Of a stretch of DNA of 64,000 bases, positions 1 to 6,235 are shown piece after piece (the first letter of the stretch is position 1; every line of letters begins with the position of its first letter). The notes below the pieces were generated by a model. That model was not told the origin of the DNA. It searched no databases and saw only the letters and a program-made list of their open reading frames with translations. The stretch is taken from the IMG/VR virus record IMGVR_UViG_3300047463_000166, positions 1 through 64,000 of that record. One strand, 5' to 3'. Position numbers and translations under genes: made by a program. The stretch comes from a virus.

Positions 1-55
1 TAGAGGCTATCGGGGAGTAAGGCATAGGGAGAAAACTAGAGGGAAGAAACAAAGT

Positions 56-115
56 GGGGCAAAATGCTACGGGGCAGAATGCTACGGCGCAATTCGCTAC
101 AGTGTAGCGTTCTGC
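56..115. repeat. Three 15-bp tandem repeats plus an inverted partner (iteron-like)
   Basis: Three head-to-tail 15-bp units lie at 56-70, 71-85 and 86-100, with consensus GGGGCARAATGCTAC; the third is more diverged. An imperfect inverted copy, GTAGCGTTCTGC at 104-115, can pair with 74-85 with one mismatch. Short direct repeats beside non-coding DNA are typical of iterons or protein-binding clusters, but nothing here proves an origin. The following G/A-rich stretch (125-165) contains further GGGGCA and GGCAAAAA words. Confidence 0.5.
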
Positions 116-157
116 TACTGCCAGGTGCCGCAAAAAGGGGCAGGTGTGGCAAAAAAG

Positions 158-194
158 GGCAAAAACCTCGGTCAGAGATTAGAAACCGAGGTTT
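158..194 (-). terminator. Hairpin, terminator-like on the minus strand
   Basis: A perfect 10-bp stem (163-172 with 185-194) encloses a 12-nt loop. Read on the minus strand the stem is followed by TTTTTGCCC, so it resembles a factor-independent terminator for leftward transcription. On the plus strand no T-run follows. No minus-strand gene ends here, so the role is uncertain. A smaller hairpin followed by Ts lies at about 217-233. Confidence 0.4.
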
Positions 195-246
195 GAGGGG
201 AAAAACCAGATCCAGAAAATCGTCCGATTTTTTGAAACCTCAAAAT

Positions 247-281
247 GGTGAGTCGATTTTTCAAATTTGAAACTTTTCAGG
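247..281 (+). promoter_or_regulatory. 34-bp conserved element, copy A (perfect 14-bp palindrome)
   Basis: GGTGAGTC at 247-254, three variable bases, then TTTTCAAATTTGAAAC and CTTTT. The core TTTCAAATTTGAAA is a perfect inverted repeat. The same block with identical spacing recurs at 1297 and 14817. This copy precedes a structured non-coding stretch and a terminator, so it could be a promoter or operator for a small RNA. Conservation and spacing are seen directly; the function is inferred. Confidence 0.6.
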
Positions 282-353
282 CTCCGGCAGAGGTCGGCAG
301 AGGTCGGCAGTAACCGGCTTCGATCGACGATCGACCCCCACCCCCTCTTTCAA

Positions 354-490
354 GGTCAGCTTATATATACACCTGTGCGTGTGGAGTATATGGTACAACA
401 TCCATACATCCATGAGTACTATGTGATGTCGTGGACTCATGGATGTGATTCTTTTCTTCCATAGTAGTATATATAAGCTAAGGTCTGACC
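354..490 (+). ncRNA. Candidate structured non-coding RNA
   Basis: The outer arms pair over a long distance: GGTCAG (354-359) with CTGACC (485-490), and CTTATATATAC (360-370) with GTATATATAAG (467-477), leaving a 7-nt bulge at 478-484. Inside, CATCCATGAGT (407-417) pairs with ACTCATGGATG (435-445) around a 17-nt loop. No convincing reading frame covers this stretch. It lies between the palindromic element at 247 and a terminator at 575-610, which would frame a transcript of roughly 300 nt. It is not a known RNA family that I recognise. The strand is inferred from the terminator. Confidence 0.45.
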
Positions 491-574
491 TACCCCTTGT
501 ATTATCAATCACTTGAAAGTAAAAACTATATCCGACCATTTTAGTCTCCAATGGCTCGTGGATGTTCACGATTT

Positions 575-610
575 GAACACCCTCTCAGTGTAAGGTGTTT
601 TTTGTTTTTT
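575..610 (+). terminator. Rho-independent terminator
   Basis: AACACC (576-581) pairs with GGTGTT (594-599) around a 12-nt loop, followed by a T-rich tract (598-610). It would end rightward transcription from the left non-coding region before the first gene group. Confidence 0.55.
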
Positions 611-847
611 GGTCGTGGTGGTCGTGTGATGTCATGGCTGCGCTCACCCGCCACACGAGATCCGAGACCCGAAACTCCTCTCATCATTCTCTAATCTTGT
701 GTCTCCTTTTTACAACAGTGTATCTAAACAGATACAACATTGACCGTGTGAGGCGATCGTGCTGGCACTGTGGCGCAATGCCGACACACCAAACACGAGA
801 ATCGAGACACGAAATTCGTGTTGCGTGATAAATCAAGGGCTTATGAT
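611..847. other. Non-coding stretch with a short hairpin and a palindrome
   Basis: No convincing gene is seen. A 7-bp hairpin with an AAAC loop lies at 719-736. A 15-bp palindrome, ACACGAA-A-TTCGTGT, lies at 807-821, about 30 bp upstream of the sigma-54-like promoter at 849. Words of the type CGAGACACGAAA recur (for example 659-674 and 798-814). Similar words, such as AATTCGCGTTTCG, occur among the promoter motifs at the right end of the window. The palindrome could be an activator site, but this is inference. Confidence 0.4.
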
Positions 848-864
848 TTGGCACCGTCATTGCA
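848..864 (+). promoter_or_regulatory. Sigma-54-like promoter for the first gene group
   Basis: TTGGCACCGTCATTGCA matches the sigma-54 consensus TGGCAC-N5-TTGCA, with the diagnostic GG (850-851) and GC (862-863) exactly ten bases apart. The predicted start is near 875, followed by AGGAGGG and the ATG at 887. The match and its position in front of the first gene are seen directly; recognition by RpoN is inferred. Confidence 0.65.
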
Positions 865-886
865 ATCTATTCCGGTATAGGAGGGC

Positions 887-1081
887 ATGAAGATGATGAA
901 AGTGACGGCAAATAACGAGACGTTGGATGTGATCGTCGAGCAGGATTGGCCGAGCGGCTTTCGAGCAGTGGTGGATGGGGAGTATGACGGAGCACCGGAC
1001 GGCGGCGGGTTCATCGGGTTTGGATCCACACAGGACGATGCGATTTCCGACCTGTTAGATAAGCGGGGAGGTCTGCTATGA
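887..1081 (+). CDS. Hypothetical small acidic protein (64 aa)
   Basis: First gene of the rightward block, with a strong GGAGGG ribosome site just before the ATG. An ATG two codons further on is an alternative start. The product is acidic and glycine-rich in the middle (DGAPDGGGFIGFG), with a C-terminal segment that looks helical. I do not recognise a family. It overlaps the next start by four bases (ATGA), so the two are translationally coupled. Position right after the sigma-54-like site suggests early expression. Confidence 0.7.
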   Translation: MKMMKVTANNETLDVIVEQDWPSGFRAVVDGEYDGAPDGGGFIGFGSTQDDAISDLLDKRGGLL

Positions 1082-1293
1082 ATATCAACCCAATCATCCG
1101 GCAGATCGTCAACAGGCAGCACGTCGGCACGTCGAACCGGCGCGTCATTCGAGCAGTGGTCAACGGGCTTCGGCGCAAGGCGCGGACCTTCCTGGCGATG
1201 CCGAAGGCCGACCGGCGAGCCCTGATGGAACAGGCGATCGAGGCCCACCGTCAGAATCGAGCCGAGTACCGATGGGTGATGGGCGGACACTGA
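1078..1293 (+). CDS. Hypothetical basic protein (71 aa)
   Basis: Starts in an ATGA overlap with the preceding gene. The product is strongly basic and helical (many Arg, Ala and Lys, for example RRVIRAVVNGLRRKARTF), as seen in small nucleic-acid-binding phage proteins, but no known fold is recognisable. It ends four bases before the second copy of the 34-bp palindromic element, so it closes the first short gene group. Confidence 0.7.
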   Translation: MNINPIIRQIVNRQHVGTSNRRVIRAVVNGLRRKARTFLAMPKADRRALMEQAIEAHRQNRAEYRWVMGGH

Positions 1294-1296
1294 GTT

Positions 1297-1330
1297 GGTG
1301 AGTCTGGTTTTCAAATTTGAAACTTTTGGA
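1297..1330 (+). promoter_or_regulatory. 34-bp conserved element, copy B
   Basis: GGTGAGTC, three variable bases and TTTTCAAATTTGAAACTTTT, identical in spacing to copies at 247 and 14817. It lies between the gene ending at 1293 and the ATG at 1338, and its 3' edge runs into the ribosome site GGAGG (1328-1332). The position suggests a promoter or operator controlling the genes from 1338 onward. Confidence 0.6.
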
Positions 1331-1337
1331 GGTCTTT

Positions 1338-1715
1338 ATGACAAAACGATCGATGGAGTATCAGTACGGGTTTTTCTCTCCGGCGAAGTACACGGCGACG
1401 AAGTGGAACACGGCGACGAAGTGGAACACGGCTGAGGACAAACAGAAGTTTGCGATGGGCTTGGTGCGGTTTGTCGAGTCCGGCTTCAAGCCGACGCGAT
1501 TCTGCAAACCGTTGTACAGGCGGCTCTCGATGTGCTTCGGGCATATGGCTCACTTCAACAAAGACGGCTTTTATGACGAATGGTTCAGCACACCTGAGAA
1601 GCAAGCGGAGTGGGTGAACTACGTCGTGAGCCGGACGGTGTACGGAGATCCGGCGTGGACCTACAGCGACGTGGAGCGGGACATTCAAAAGTACGTAAGG
1701 GAGAATTGGCTATGA
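1338..1715 (+). CDS. Hypothetical protein with an 18-bp internal duplication (125 aa)
   Basis: The ATG at 1338 is preceded by TGGAGG; a TTG at 1317 lies in the palindromic element and is rejected. Near the N-terminus a perfect 18-bp direct duplication encodes the hexapeptide TATKWN twice. The rest is rich in aromatic and basic residues with no recognisable motif. Stop and next start overlap (ATGA, 1712-1715). Confidence 0.75.
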   Translation: MTKRSMEYQYGFFSPAKYTATKWNTATKWNTAEDKQKFAMGLVRFVESGFKPTRFCKPLYRRLSMCFGHMAHFNKDGFYDEWFSTPEKQAEWVNYVVSRTVYGDPAWTYSDVERDIQKYVRENWL

Positions 1716-1951
1716 GAGACTTCACCAAAACACGCGAAGCTCTGGCCCTGTATGACGCGAAACTGGCTGTGTTCAACAGCGACACTTTCAGCCGTATGCG
1801 GAACGGTGAAGCGGTGAAGTTCTTCATTGAGATGCAAGAGATTGAACGCGAAGTATGCAGACAGTTCATTGTTGCGACGAGCGATGTCAACAGTCCTGAC
1901 AAGGCGAATGTCATCGGCGTTGGCCCCTGGCTGAGAAAGATGGTGCAGTGA
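1712..1951 (+). CDS. Hypothetical protein (79 aa)
   Basis: ATGA-coupled to the preceding gene. Mostly helical and charged (for example MQEIEREVCRQF); no family recognised. Its TGA overlaps the next ATG by one base at 1951. Confidence 0.7.
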   Translation: MRDFTKTREALALYDAKLAVFNSDTFSRMRNGEAVKFFIEMQEIEREVCRQFIVATSDVNSPDKANVIGVGPWLRKMVQ

Positions 1952-2154
1952 TGAGTCCAGCGGAACACGAAGCACGAGACAAGGCAGCCGAGGTCATCTC
2001 TGAGTTGTACGGCAGACATGGAGCGGGATTCGTGTTGGCGACGATCGGGAAACGAATCAAGCAGACAAACGATCAATTCAATCTGTCGGCGGTCGAGCGT
2101 GAGCGGGTGAGGGAGTGGGCGCATGACATGCTCGAAGAAGGGATTCAATCATGA
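1951..2154 (+). CDS. Hypothetical helical protein (67 aa)
   Basis: The ATG at 1951 shares one base with the previous TGA; a GTG one codon upstream is possible. The N-terminal half is rich in Glu, Ala and Arg and probably helical. No known domain. ATGA overlap with the next gene at 2151. Confidence 0.7.
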   Translation: MSPAEHEARDKAAEVISELYGRHGAGFVLATIGKRIKQTNDQFNLSAVERERVREWAHDMLEEGIQS

Positions 2155-2627
2155 ACATCACGTCAAAATATAATTTGGGACAGAAAGTATTTGCCGGTGG
2201 GTGTATGTGGCACTCGGTCCCTGTGACCTGTGAGCATTGCAACGGTTCCGGTATGGTGACGGTGTCAACGGCTCTTGAGTCGTATGACGTGCCATGCCCC
2301 TACTGCGAACAGGACATGTGGGGCCAGAAGTCGAAAGGGTACACGAATGCGTACGATTTTCATACGTACGTACATTCCCTGACGATCGGAGAAGTGAGAG
2401 TCGAGATCAGCAACACGAAACACGATGCTGAATACATGTGTGAGGAGACTGGTGTCGGCTCCGGCACACTGCACGACGAGAAGAATTTGTTCGAGACCTA
2501 TGAGGAAGCCAAGGCACACGGCGAAGCACAAGCGGCTGAGGCCAAGCTCCGGCGTGAAGAAGAGGCTAAGAAGAAAGCCAAGACCAAAACCACCAGAGTC
2601 CGAACCAAGAAGGAGACCAAACCATGA
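2151..2627 (+). CDS. Zinc-finger protein with DnaJ-type CxxCxGxG motif (158 aa)
   Basis: Residues about 27-34 read CEHCNGSG, the CxxCxGxG repeat of DnaJ-like zinc fingers; a second pair, CPYC, follows about 20 residues later and can complete a four-cysteine site. The C-terminal 45 residues are a highly charged Glu/Lys/Arg/Thr tail (KKKAKTKTTRVR), probably disordered and able to contact nucleic acid. There is no J domain, so this is a stand-alone zinc ribbon rather than a DnaJ homologue. ATGA-coupled on both sides. Function unknown. Confidence 0.75.
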   Translation: MNITSKYNLGQKVFAGGCMWHSVPVTCEHCNGSGMVTVSTALESYDVPCPYCEQDMWGQKSKGYTNAYDFHTYVHSLTIGEVRVEISNTKHDAEYMCEETGVGSGTLHDEKNLFETYEEAKAHGEAQAAEAKLRREEEAKKKAKTKTTRVRTKKETKP

Positions 2628-3100
2628 GCGGGATTGTCAGGAGTGAGCACAACGGGTACGAGATCACCGGCAGTGTGTACAGTGATGGGTCGATTGGTTG
2701 GAAGTGCGAGGCACTTGAAAAGAATCCTCGGTGGAATGGTGACTCCGAAGAGTTTTCTGACTACCGAGAAATCGTCAAAGCGTTGGATGAGTACGATCTG
2801 AAGTGTCGAAAGAGTTTTGTGAATAAGGCGGCGTACATCGTCAACCGTGGGTGGAGCACAGAGAAGTCTTCACACGAGAAGGTTGAAGTCACGTCACTGA
2901 CTCCGAACGGCAAAGAGGCGTGGGTCAAGACAAAAGAGGGAAAACTACGGAAGCTCGATGTGGCGTCACTCTACGACAGTGAAGAGGGCGTCAGGTTCTT
3001 TGTAAAGTATCTTGATGAAACGATTGCCAAGTTTGAGCGTGACAAGCAAGCCTTACAGGATGCGCTCGATAAGACGCGGTGGGTGCCGAAACATGAATGA
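2624..3100 (+). CDS. Hypothetical protein (158 aa)
   Basis: ATGA-coupled to the zinc-finger gene. An N-terminal beta-rich segment (NGYEITGSVYSDGSIGWKC) is followed by helices and a predicted coiled-coil C-terminus (FERDKQALQDALDK). I do not recognise a family. Confidence 0.75.
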   Translation: MSGIVRSEHNGYEITGSVYSDGSIGWKCEALEKNPRWNGDSEEFSDYREIVKALDEYDLKCRKSFVNKAAYIVNRGWSTEKSSHEKVEVTSLTPNGKEAWVKTKEGKLRKLDVASLYDSEEGVRFFVKYLDETIAKFERDKQALQDALDKTRWVPKHE

Positions 3101-3386
3101 TGTTGTCTACATCTACGCTCAAGATATGCACTGGTCGAGAACACTGTGCATGGCACCGATCAGCGATCGAGCACATAACCGAGATCAGGCGATAGATTGT
3201 GCTGGCCGGTTATACAAACGGGAGAAGGTACCGATCGTCATCGCAAGAAACGATTACGGGTATTTTGCGGTGGGAAAGATCGGGACAATCGACAGTAAGG
3301 AATTTCCCTACTGTGTCGGCGTCGTGGACGGCAGCGTATTTCTGTCGGCATCGAACATCAAGGAATGGGGTGTCCCATGTGGCTGA
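3093..3386 (+). CDS. Hypothetical protein (97 aa)
   Basis: The ATG at 3093 overlaps the preceding stop (ATGAATGA). The product looks like a compact alternating alpha/beta fold (VPIVIARNDYGYFAVGKIG); no motif that would define a function. Confidence 0.7.
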   Translation: MNDVVYIYAQDMHWSRTLCMAPISDRAHNRDQAIDCAGRLYKREKVPIVIARNDYGYFAVGKIGTIDSKEFPYCVGVVDGSVFLSASNIKEWGVPCG

Positions 3387-3550
3387 ACATTGTGGTCAAT
3401 CAAATCGAGCAAGTGTGGAACGTCGTTATTGAAGGACAGAGACGGACTTCGTTTACAGCGTGTAACACGAAAGGCGAAGCCGAAGATCTGGCATCCATTG
3501 CCCGAAAGAATCCGACTGTGGCAGAAAAACTTCATGGAGTGAGGGACTAA
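3377..3550 (+). CDS. Hypothetical protein (57 aa)
   Basis: The ATG at 3377 overlaps the end of the previous gene by ten bases; an ATG at 3365 is also in frame and neither has an ideal ribosome site. The sequence resembles a short beta-hairpin followed by a helix (KGEAEDLASIARK). Function unknown. Confidence 0.6.
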   Translation: MWLNIVVNQIEQVWNVVIEGQRRTSFTACNTKGEAEDLASIARKNPTVAEKLHGVRD

Positions 3551-3552
3551 TC

Positions 3553-3990
3553 ATGTACTACGATGAAATTGAAGGGCCAAAGATGCGGAGGCGTGTACCA
3601 CGAAAGAGGACGCTTGAATTGTACCGTGAAGCATTGACAGCGGTTCAAGCATACAAGAAGCAGGTACTCGACCAGGACGCATTCGGTGACGATGTCCTGT
3701 CGATCATGGCGACGGCAAGAGGGATCGATGAGTGGAAGCGGTACGATTGGGAGTGTGTTTCTGATGCGTGTCGGACGCTTCGGATACCTATTGAAGTTGG
3801 CATGCAGTTGACGGCGTGGAACGATCAGCTTGATGATGAGAAGGAACTCGACGAGATCAAGCACAAAGATTCTGGTCATGAGCGGTGGTTGTACTTTTGC
3901 TGGCGTCTTCAACGTGAGATCCAAGCCCTTGAGTCTACACCCAGGAGACCAAGGCGGAAACGACTGAAGATTGTGAAGGTGATTTCATGA
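3553..3990 (+). CDS. Hypothetical charged helical protein (145 aa)
   Basis: Starts two bases after the previous stop. Predominantly helical, with a very basic C-terminus (RRPRRKRLKIVK) that could bind nucleic acid. No recognised domain. Its stop overlaps a possible small ORF at 3987. Confidence 0.7.
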   Translation: MYYDEIEGPKMRRRVPRKRTLELYREALTAVQAYKKQVLDQDAFGDDVLSIMATARGIDEWKRYDWECVSDACRTLRIPIEVGMQLTAWNDQLDDEKELDEIKHKDSGHERWLYFCWRLQREIQALESTPRRPRRKRLKIVKVIS

Positions 3991-4130
3991 GGCATTTTGG
4001 TGTGGTGGTGAGGCGTTTTTGTCAGAAAAAGCGGTCGGGTTTTCTGAAGGAAATCACCGGAAACGAAAGGAATTCAACGGCTTACGTTTTTGGGTTTCTG
4101 GCACCCTGTTTGCAGTACATAGAGGTATGA
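3987..4130 (+). CDS. Possible small basic protein (47 aa)
   Basis: An open frame begins in an ATGA overlap with the preceding gene and ends in an ATGA overlap with the next start at 4127, the coupling used throughout this block. The product is basic at the N-terminus and hydrophobic at the C-terminus. Against this, its 3' end contains a good sigma-54-like promoter (4099-4114), so the region may instead be a leader or intergenic control region. It contains T-rich and A-rich words shared with the intergenic region at 10079-10215. Confidence 0.35.
   Translation: MRHFGVVVRRFCQKKRSGFLKEITGNERNSTAYVFGFLAPCLQYIEV
4099..4114 (+). promoter_or_regulatory. Sigma-54-like promoter
   Basis: TGGCACCCTGTTTGCA fits TGGCAC-N5-TTGCA, with GG (4100-4101) and GC (4112-4113) ten bases apart. 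The following GTACATAGAGG resembles the GTATAGGAG found after the site at 10186. The predicted start (about 4124) almost coincides with the ATG at 4127, so that gene would be nearly leaderless or start further in. It also lies inside a possible 47-codon ORF. Confidence 0.5.
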
Positions 4131-4333
4131 ATACGGCAATCAAAAGAGTGCGGCTGACCGGCAAGACGAAGAAAGGCCGAGAGCGGGTCAGGCAGCATGG
4201 GGAGTTTTGGAGAGTGGACATGCCTCACAGTCTCCCCCACCGGCTCTTGTTGTGGTCAGAGAAGACCGGAGATTGGCGGTGGGTGTGGATCGACGGAGAG
4301 GACGTGCATTTTACCGTGGAGGTACTATCATGA
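4127..4333 (+). CDS. Hypothetical basic protein (68 aa)
   Basis: The ATG at 4127 is preceded by AGAGGT. The product starts with a basic Arg/Lys-rich half and ends in a tryptophan-rich beta-strand segment (GDWRWVWIDGEDVHFTV). No family recognised. ATGA-coupled to the next gene. Confidence 0.65.
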   Translation: MNTAIKRVRLTGKTKKGRERVRQHGEFWRVDMPHSLPHRLLLWSEKTGDWRWVWIDGEDVHFTVEVLS

Positions 4334-4587
4334 GATATGTAGTTGAGTACAAGGAAGACAATTACGACAATTACGACGAACCTGAGCAGTACCACATCCG
4401 AGACACGAAGCACGATACGGTCGTTGCGCGTATCCAAGTCGGAGACTTCACCGGCAAGGTGGAGTGGAACAACGGGACCATCGAAGCTCGGAAGAGGGTG
4501 TGTGAGAAGGAGTTGGAAGCGATCGACATGGCGCGGTTGCTTTGCGAGAAGCTCGAAGTGGCTGCGGAGAACGGGGAAGTGGCGTGA
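4330..4587 (+). CDS. Hypothetical acidic protein (85 aa)
   Basis: ATGA overlap with the previous gene. An acidic N-terminus rich in Asp, Asn and Tyr is followed by a beta segment and a C-terminal helix (ELEAIDMARLLCEKLEVAAENG). Function unknown. Confidence 0.7.
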   Translation: MRYVVEYKEDNYDNYDEPEQYHIRDTKHDTVVARIQVGDFTGKVEWNNGTIEARKRVCEKELEAIDMARLLCEKLEVAAENGEVA

Positions 4588-4652
4588 CAAGTTCAAAGGC
4601 TGTCGGGATTCTGTTGGCGTGGTTCAAACACAATACACAAAAGGAGCGAGAC

Positions 4653-5150
4653 ATGAGCACCAGAGCACAAATTGGGTTTTACGAGGATTCTGTTCTGATC
4701 ACGAGGCCGGTTGCGTTGCTGTACCAGCACAGTGATGGGTATCCGACCAGCAAAGAGGCCGGTGTCGTGCGGACGTTGCTGGATATTTGCGTTCCGCTGA
4801 TCGAGCAGCGTGGCTCGTACGATCCTGAGTATTTGGCGGCTCAGACGTTGTTCCGCCTCATTGCACAGTATGACAGCGGTGCAAGTGGGCTCGGTTTCGG
4901 CATCGGCAATGCACTGCATGGTGACGTACGGTTCTACTATGCGGTGACGGAGTATGGTGTGTATGTGTACGATGCGCGAAACATGACGGACGAATCACTC
5001 AATAATCTCTCCGACTTAGAGCCGATGTTCTTCACAAGCTGGAAGAACGACGAGAAGCGGCGGAAGGTTGAGAAGGAGATCGAGAATCTTGAGGCGCGGT
5101 TGAAGGATCTGTACAACCAGCGCAAGAGTGTGCAGGTGGCGAGGCCGTAA
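4653..5150 (+). CDS. Hypothetical protein with C-terminal coiled coil (165 aa)
   Basis: The ATG at 4653 has a strong AAAGGAG site; upstream in-frame starts (for example GTG 4584) lack one. The N-terminal segment STRAQIGFYED... and the middle region (GFGIGNALHGDVRFYYAV) look globular, while the last 35 residues form a Lys/Glu coiled coil. Proteins with the opening MSTRAQI occur in phages, but I cannot assign a function. TAATG coupling to the next gene. Confidence 0.75.
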   Translation: MSTRAQIGFYEDSVLITRPVALLYQHSDGYPTSKEAGVVRTLLDICVPLIEQRGSYDPEYLAAQTLFRLIAQYDSGASGLGFGIGNALHGDVRFYYAVTEYGVYVYDARNMTDESLNNLSDLEPMFFTSWKNDEKRRKVEKEIENLEARLKDLYNQRKSVQVARP

Positions 5151-5389
5151 TGCTCGGAGTCACGTTGCAAATCAATGACAGGATCATCGCATTCTACGAA
5201 ATACGTAGAATGCACCCTGTCTGCAAGGCGATGCAGGACAACACGATCGGCACGTACAATGTGTACGACGACGAAGGCAACCTGATGATCGAGGGAATCA
5301 AGCATCGGTACGGAGATCGGGCGGAAGCGTTGGTTGCCAAAGTGATGCGGAAAGTGAGGAAGCTGCAATGCGTCCAGACACGGGCTTAG
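5150..5389 (+). CDS. Hypothetical protein (79 aa)
   Basis: Starts in TAATG overlap. A small beta-rich product (NVYDDEGNLMIEGIKHRYG) with a C-terminal basic helix. Not recognised. It overlaps the next small membrane-protein gene by 22 bases. Confidence 0.65.
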   Translation: MLGVTLQINDRIIAFYEIRRMHPVCKAMQDNTIGTYNVYDDEGNLMIEGIKHRYGDRAEALVAKVMRKVRKLQCVQTRA

Positions 5390-5490
5390 ATGCGTCGAAG
5401 GGTATTTTCTTAGGGATCATTCTGTCGATCGTGTTGTGGTTTTTGTTGACAGTCGGAGCCGTAACGGTGTGGTCATGGCTGACAGGATAA
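5368..5490 (+). CDS. Small single-pass membrane protein (40 aa)
   Basis: The ATG at 5368 is preceded by GTGAGGAAG. After about 12 residues the product is one hydrophobic span (IFLGIILSIVLWFLLTVGAV) ending WSWLTG, so it is most likely an inner-membrane peptide. Such small proteins in phages can act in lysis control, superinfection exclusion or host takeover, but nothing specific is visible. It ends 35 bases before tRNA-Thr. Confidence 0.6.
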   Translation: MRPDTGLDASKGIFLGIILSIVLWFLLTVGAVTVWSWLTG

Positions 5491-5525
5491 CATCGGTACG
5501 TGACTGTGTCGCGCATTTGTCTGAG

Positions 5526-5600
5526 GCCGACGTAGCTCAATGCTAGAGCAGCGGTTTTGTAAACCGTAGGTTGGAGGTTGGAGTCCTCTCGTCGGCTCCA
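5526..5600 (+). tRNA. tRNA-Thr (anticodon TGT), CCA encoded
   Basis: The 7-bp acceptor stem GCCGACG/CGTCGGC is perfect. The anticodon stem GCGGT/ACCGT encloses loop TTTGTAA, giving anticodon TGT for ACA. The T-arm is GGAGG with loop TTGGAGT, so the usual TTC is TTG. Discriminator T is followed by an encoded CCA (5598-5600). It sits inside the early operon and is probably processed from the mRNA. Confidence 0.92.
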
Positions 5601-5659
5601 TTCGAGCGGTTCCGGTACGACGGCAGGATGTTGAACGATCCACACGCAGGAGACAAGAA

Positions 5660-5845
5660 ATGAAGCCGATCAAGCGCGTCTATCAACTTGTATTCGTGAT
5701 GGTCGATGGTGCTGAATTGGCCTGGAAGATCTTCTCGAAGATCGAACACTACGAAGCCTACGTAGAAGGACTGAACGAGGAACACCTGAGACGGTTGGGC
5801 ATCTCTGCCATTCGATATCGGATGCACTACATCGATCCTTTTTGA
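5660..5845 (+). CDS. Hypothetical protein (61 aa)
   Basis: Preceded by CAGGAGAC. A small product with an N-terminal strand region (VYQLVFVMVDG) and a helical centre. Located between the two tRNAs, with no identifiable domain. Confidence 0.65.
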   Translation: MKPIKRVYQLVFVMVDGAELAWKIFSKIEHYEAYVEGLNEEHLRRLGISAIRYRMHYIDPF

Positions 5846-5855
5846 GGAGGTCATC

Positions 5856-6017
5856 ATGGTAATGGCACGAAAGAATGAAGACCATAAGTTGCTTGTGCTC
5901 GAAGGGTTCAAGAGTGGGTTCATCAAAGTGGCAATCGACTATGATGATGTGCCCCATGAGGAAGTTGAGGCGTGGACGATGGAGTTGATCGAGGTTCTGA
6001 ATAACAACGGATTTTGA
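5856..6017 (+). CDS. Hypothetical protein (53 aa)
   Basis: The ATG at 5856 follows TGAGGAGG at good spacing. The product is acidic, with hydrophobic strands (KLLVLEGFKSGFIKVAIDYD) and a C-terminal helix. Its TGA stop (6015-6017) is part of the tRNA-Asn acceptor stem, so translation and tRNA maturation compete for the same bases. Confidence 0.65.
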   Translation: MVMARKNEDHKLLVLEGFKSGFIKVAIDYDDVPHEEVEAWTMELIEVLNNNGF

Positions 6018-6091
6018 GGGGTAGCCAAGTCGGTACGGCACCTGACTGTTAATCAGGAGACGCGCAGGTTCGAGCCCTGCCCCCTCAGCCA
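6015..6091 (+). tRNA. tRNA-Asn (anticodon GTT), CCA encoded
   Basis: The acceptor TGAGGGG (6015-6021) pairs fully with CCCCTCA (6081-6087). The anticodon stem CCTGA/TCAGG encloses CTGTTAA, giving GTT. The T-arm GCAGG-TTCGAGC-CCTGC is canonical. Discriminator G and encoded CCA end at 6091. The first three bases are the stop codon of the preceding gene. Confidence 0.95.
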
Positions 6092-6155
6092 GATATCGAT
6101 TTGGGTGATGGTGTAGAAAAACACAACCGGCATGGACCGGAAGAGGTAGGAGTTT

Positions 6156-6193
6156 CTAGGGATAGACGTTGGAACGTACGTGAAATCCCCTAG
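6156..6193 (+). other. Hairpin in the leader of the phosphoesterase gene
   Basis: CTAGGGAT (6156-6163) pairs with ATCCCCTAG (6185-6193) with one bulged C, and an inner ACGT-TGGA-ACGT hairpin forms the tip. It lies in the 144-bp gap between tRNA-Asn and the gene at 6236. It could stabilise the processed mRNA 5' end after tRNA cleavage or act in translation control. No T-run follows, so it is not a classical terminator. Confidence 0.35.
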
Positions 6194-6235
6194 CTTGTAC
6201 TACTCATCCAGCCACACACGAAAGACAAGATTGTA

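Noticed and set aside
64-270. Open frame of 68 codons across the 15-bp repeats
   Set aside because: Encodes a repetitive Arg/Lys-rich peptide arising from G/A-rich repeat DNA; no ribosome site and no coupling to neighbours.
741-780. TGGCACTGTGGCGCAA as another sigma-54 site
   Set aside because: GG to GC spacing is nine rather than ten and the TTGCA block is missing.
595-828. Open frame of 77 codons in the left non-coding region
   Set aside because: TTG-type start in a T-rich terminator tail, no ribosome site, product has low-complexity Arg/His composition; overlaps a terminator and hairpin.
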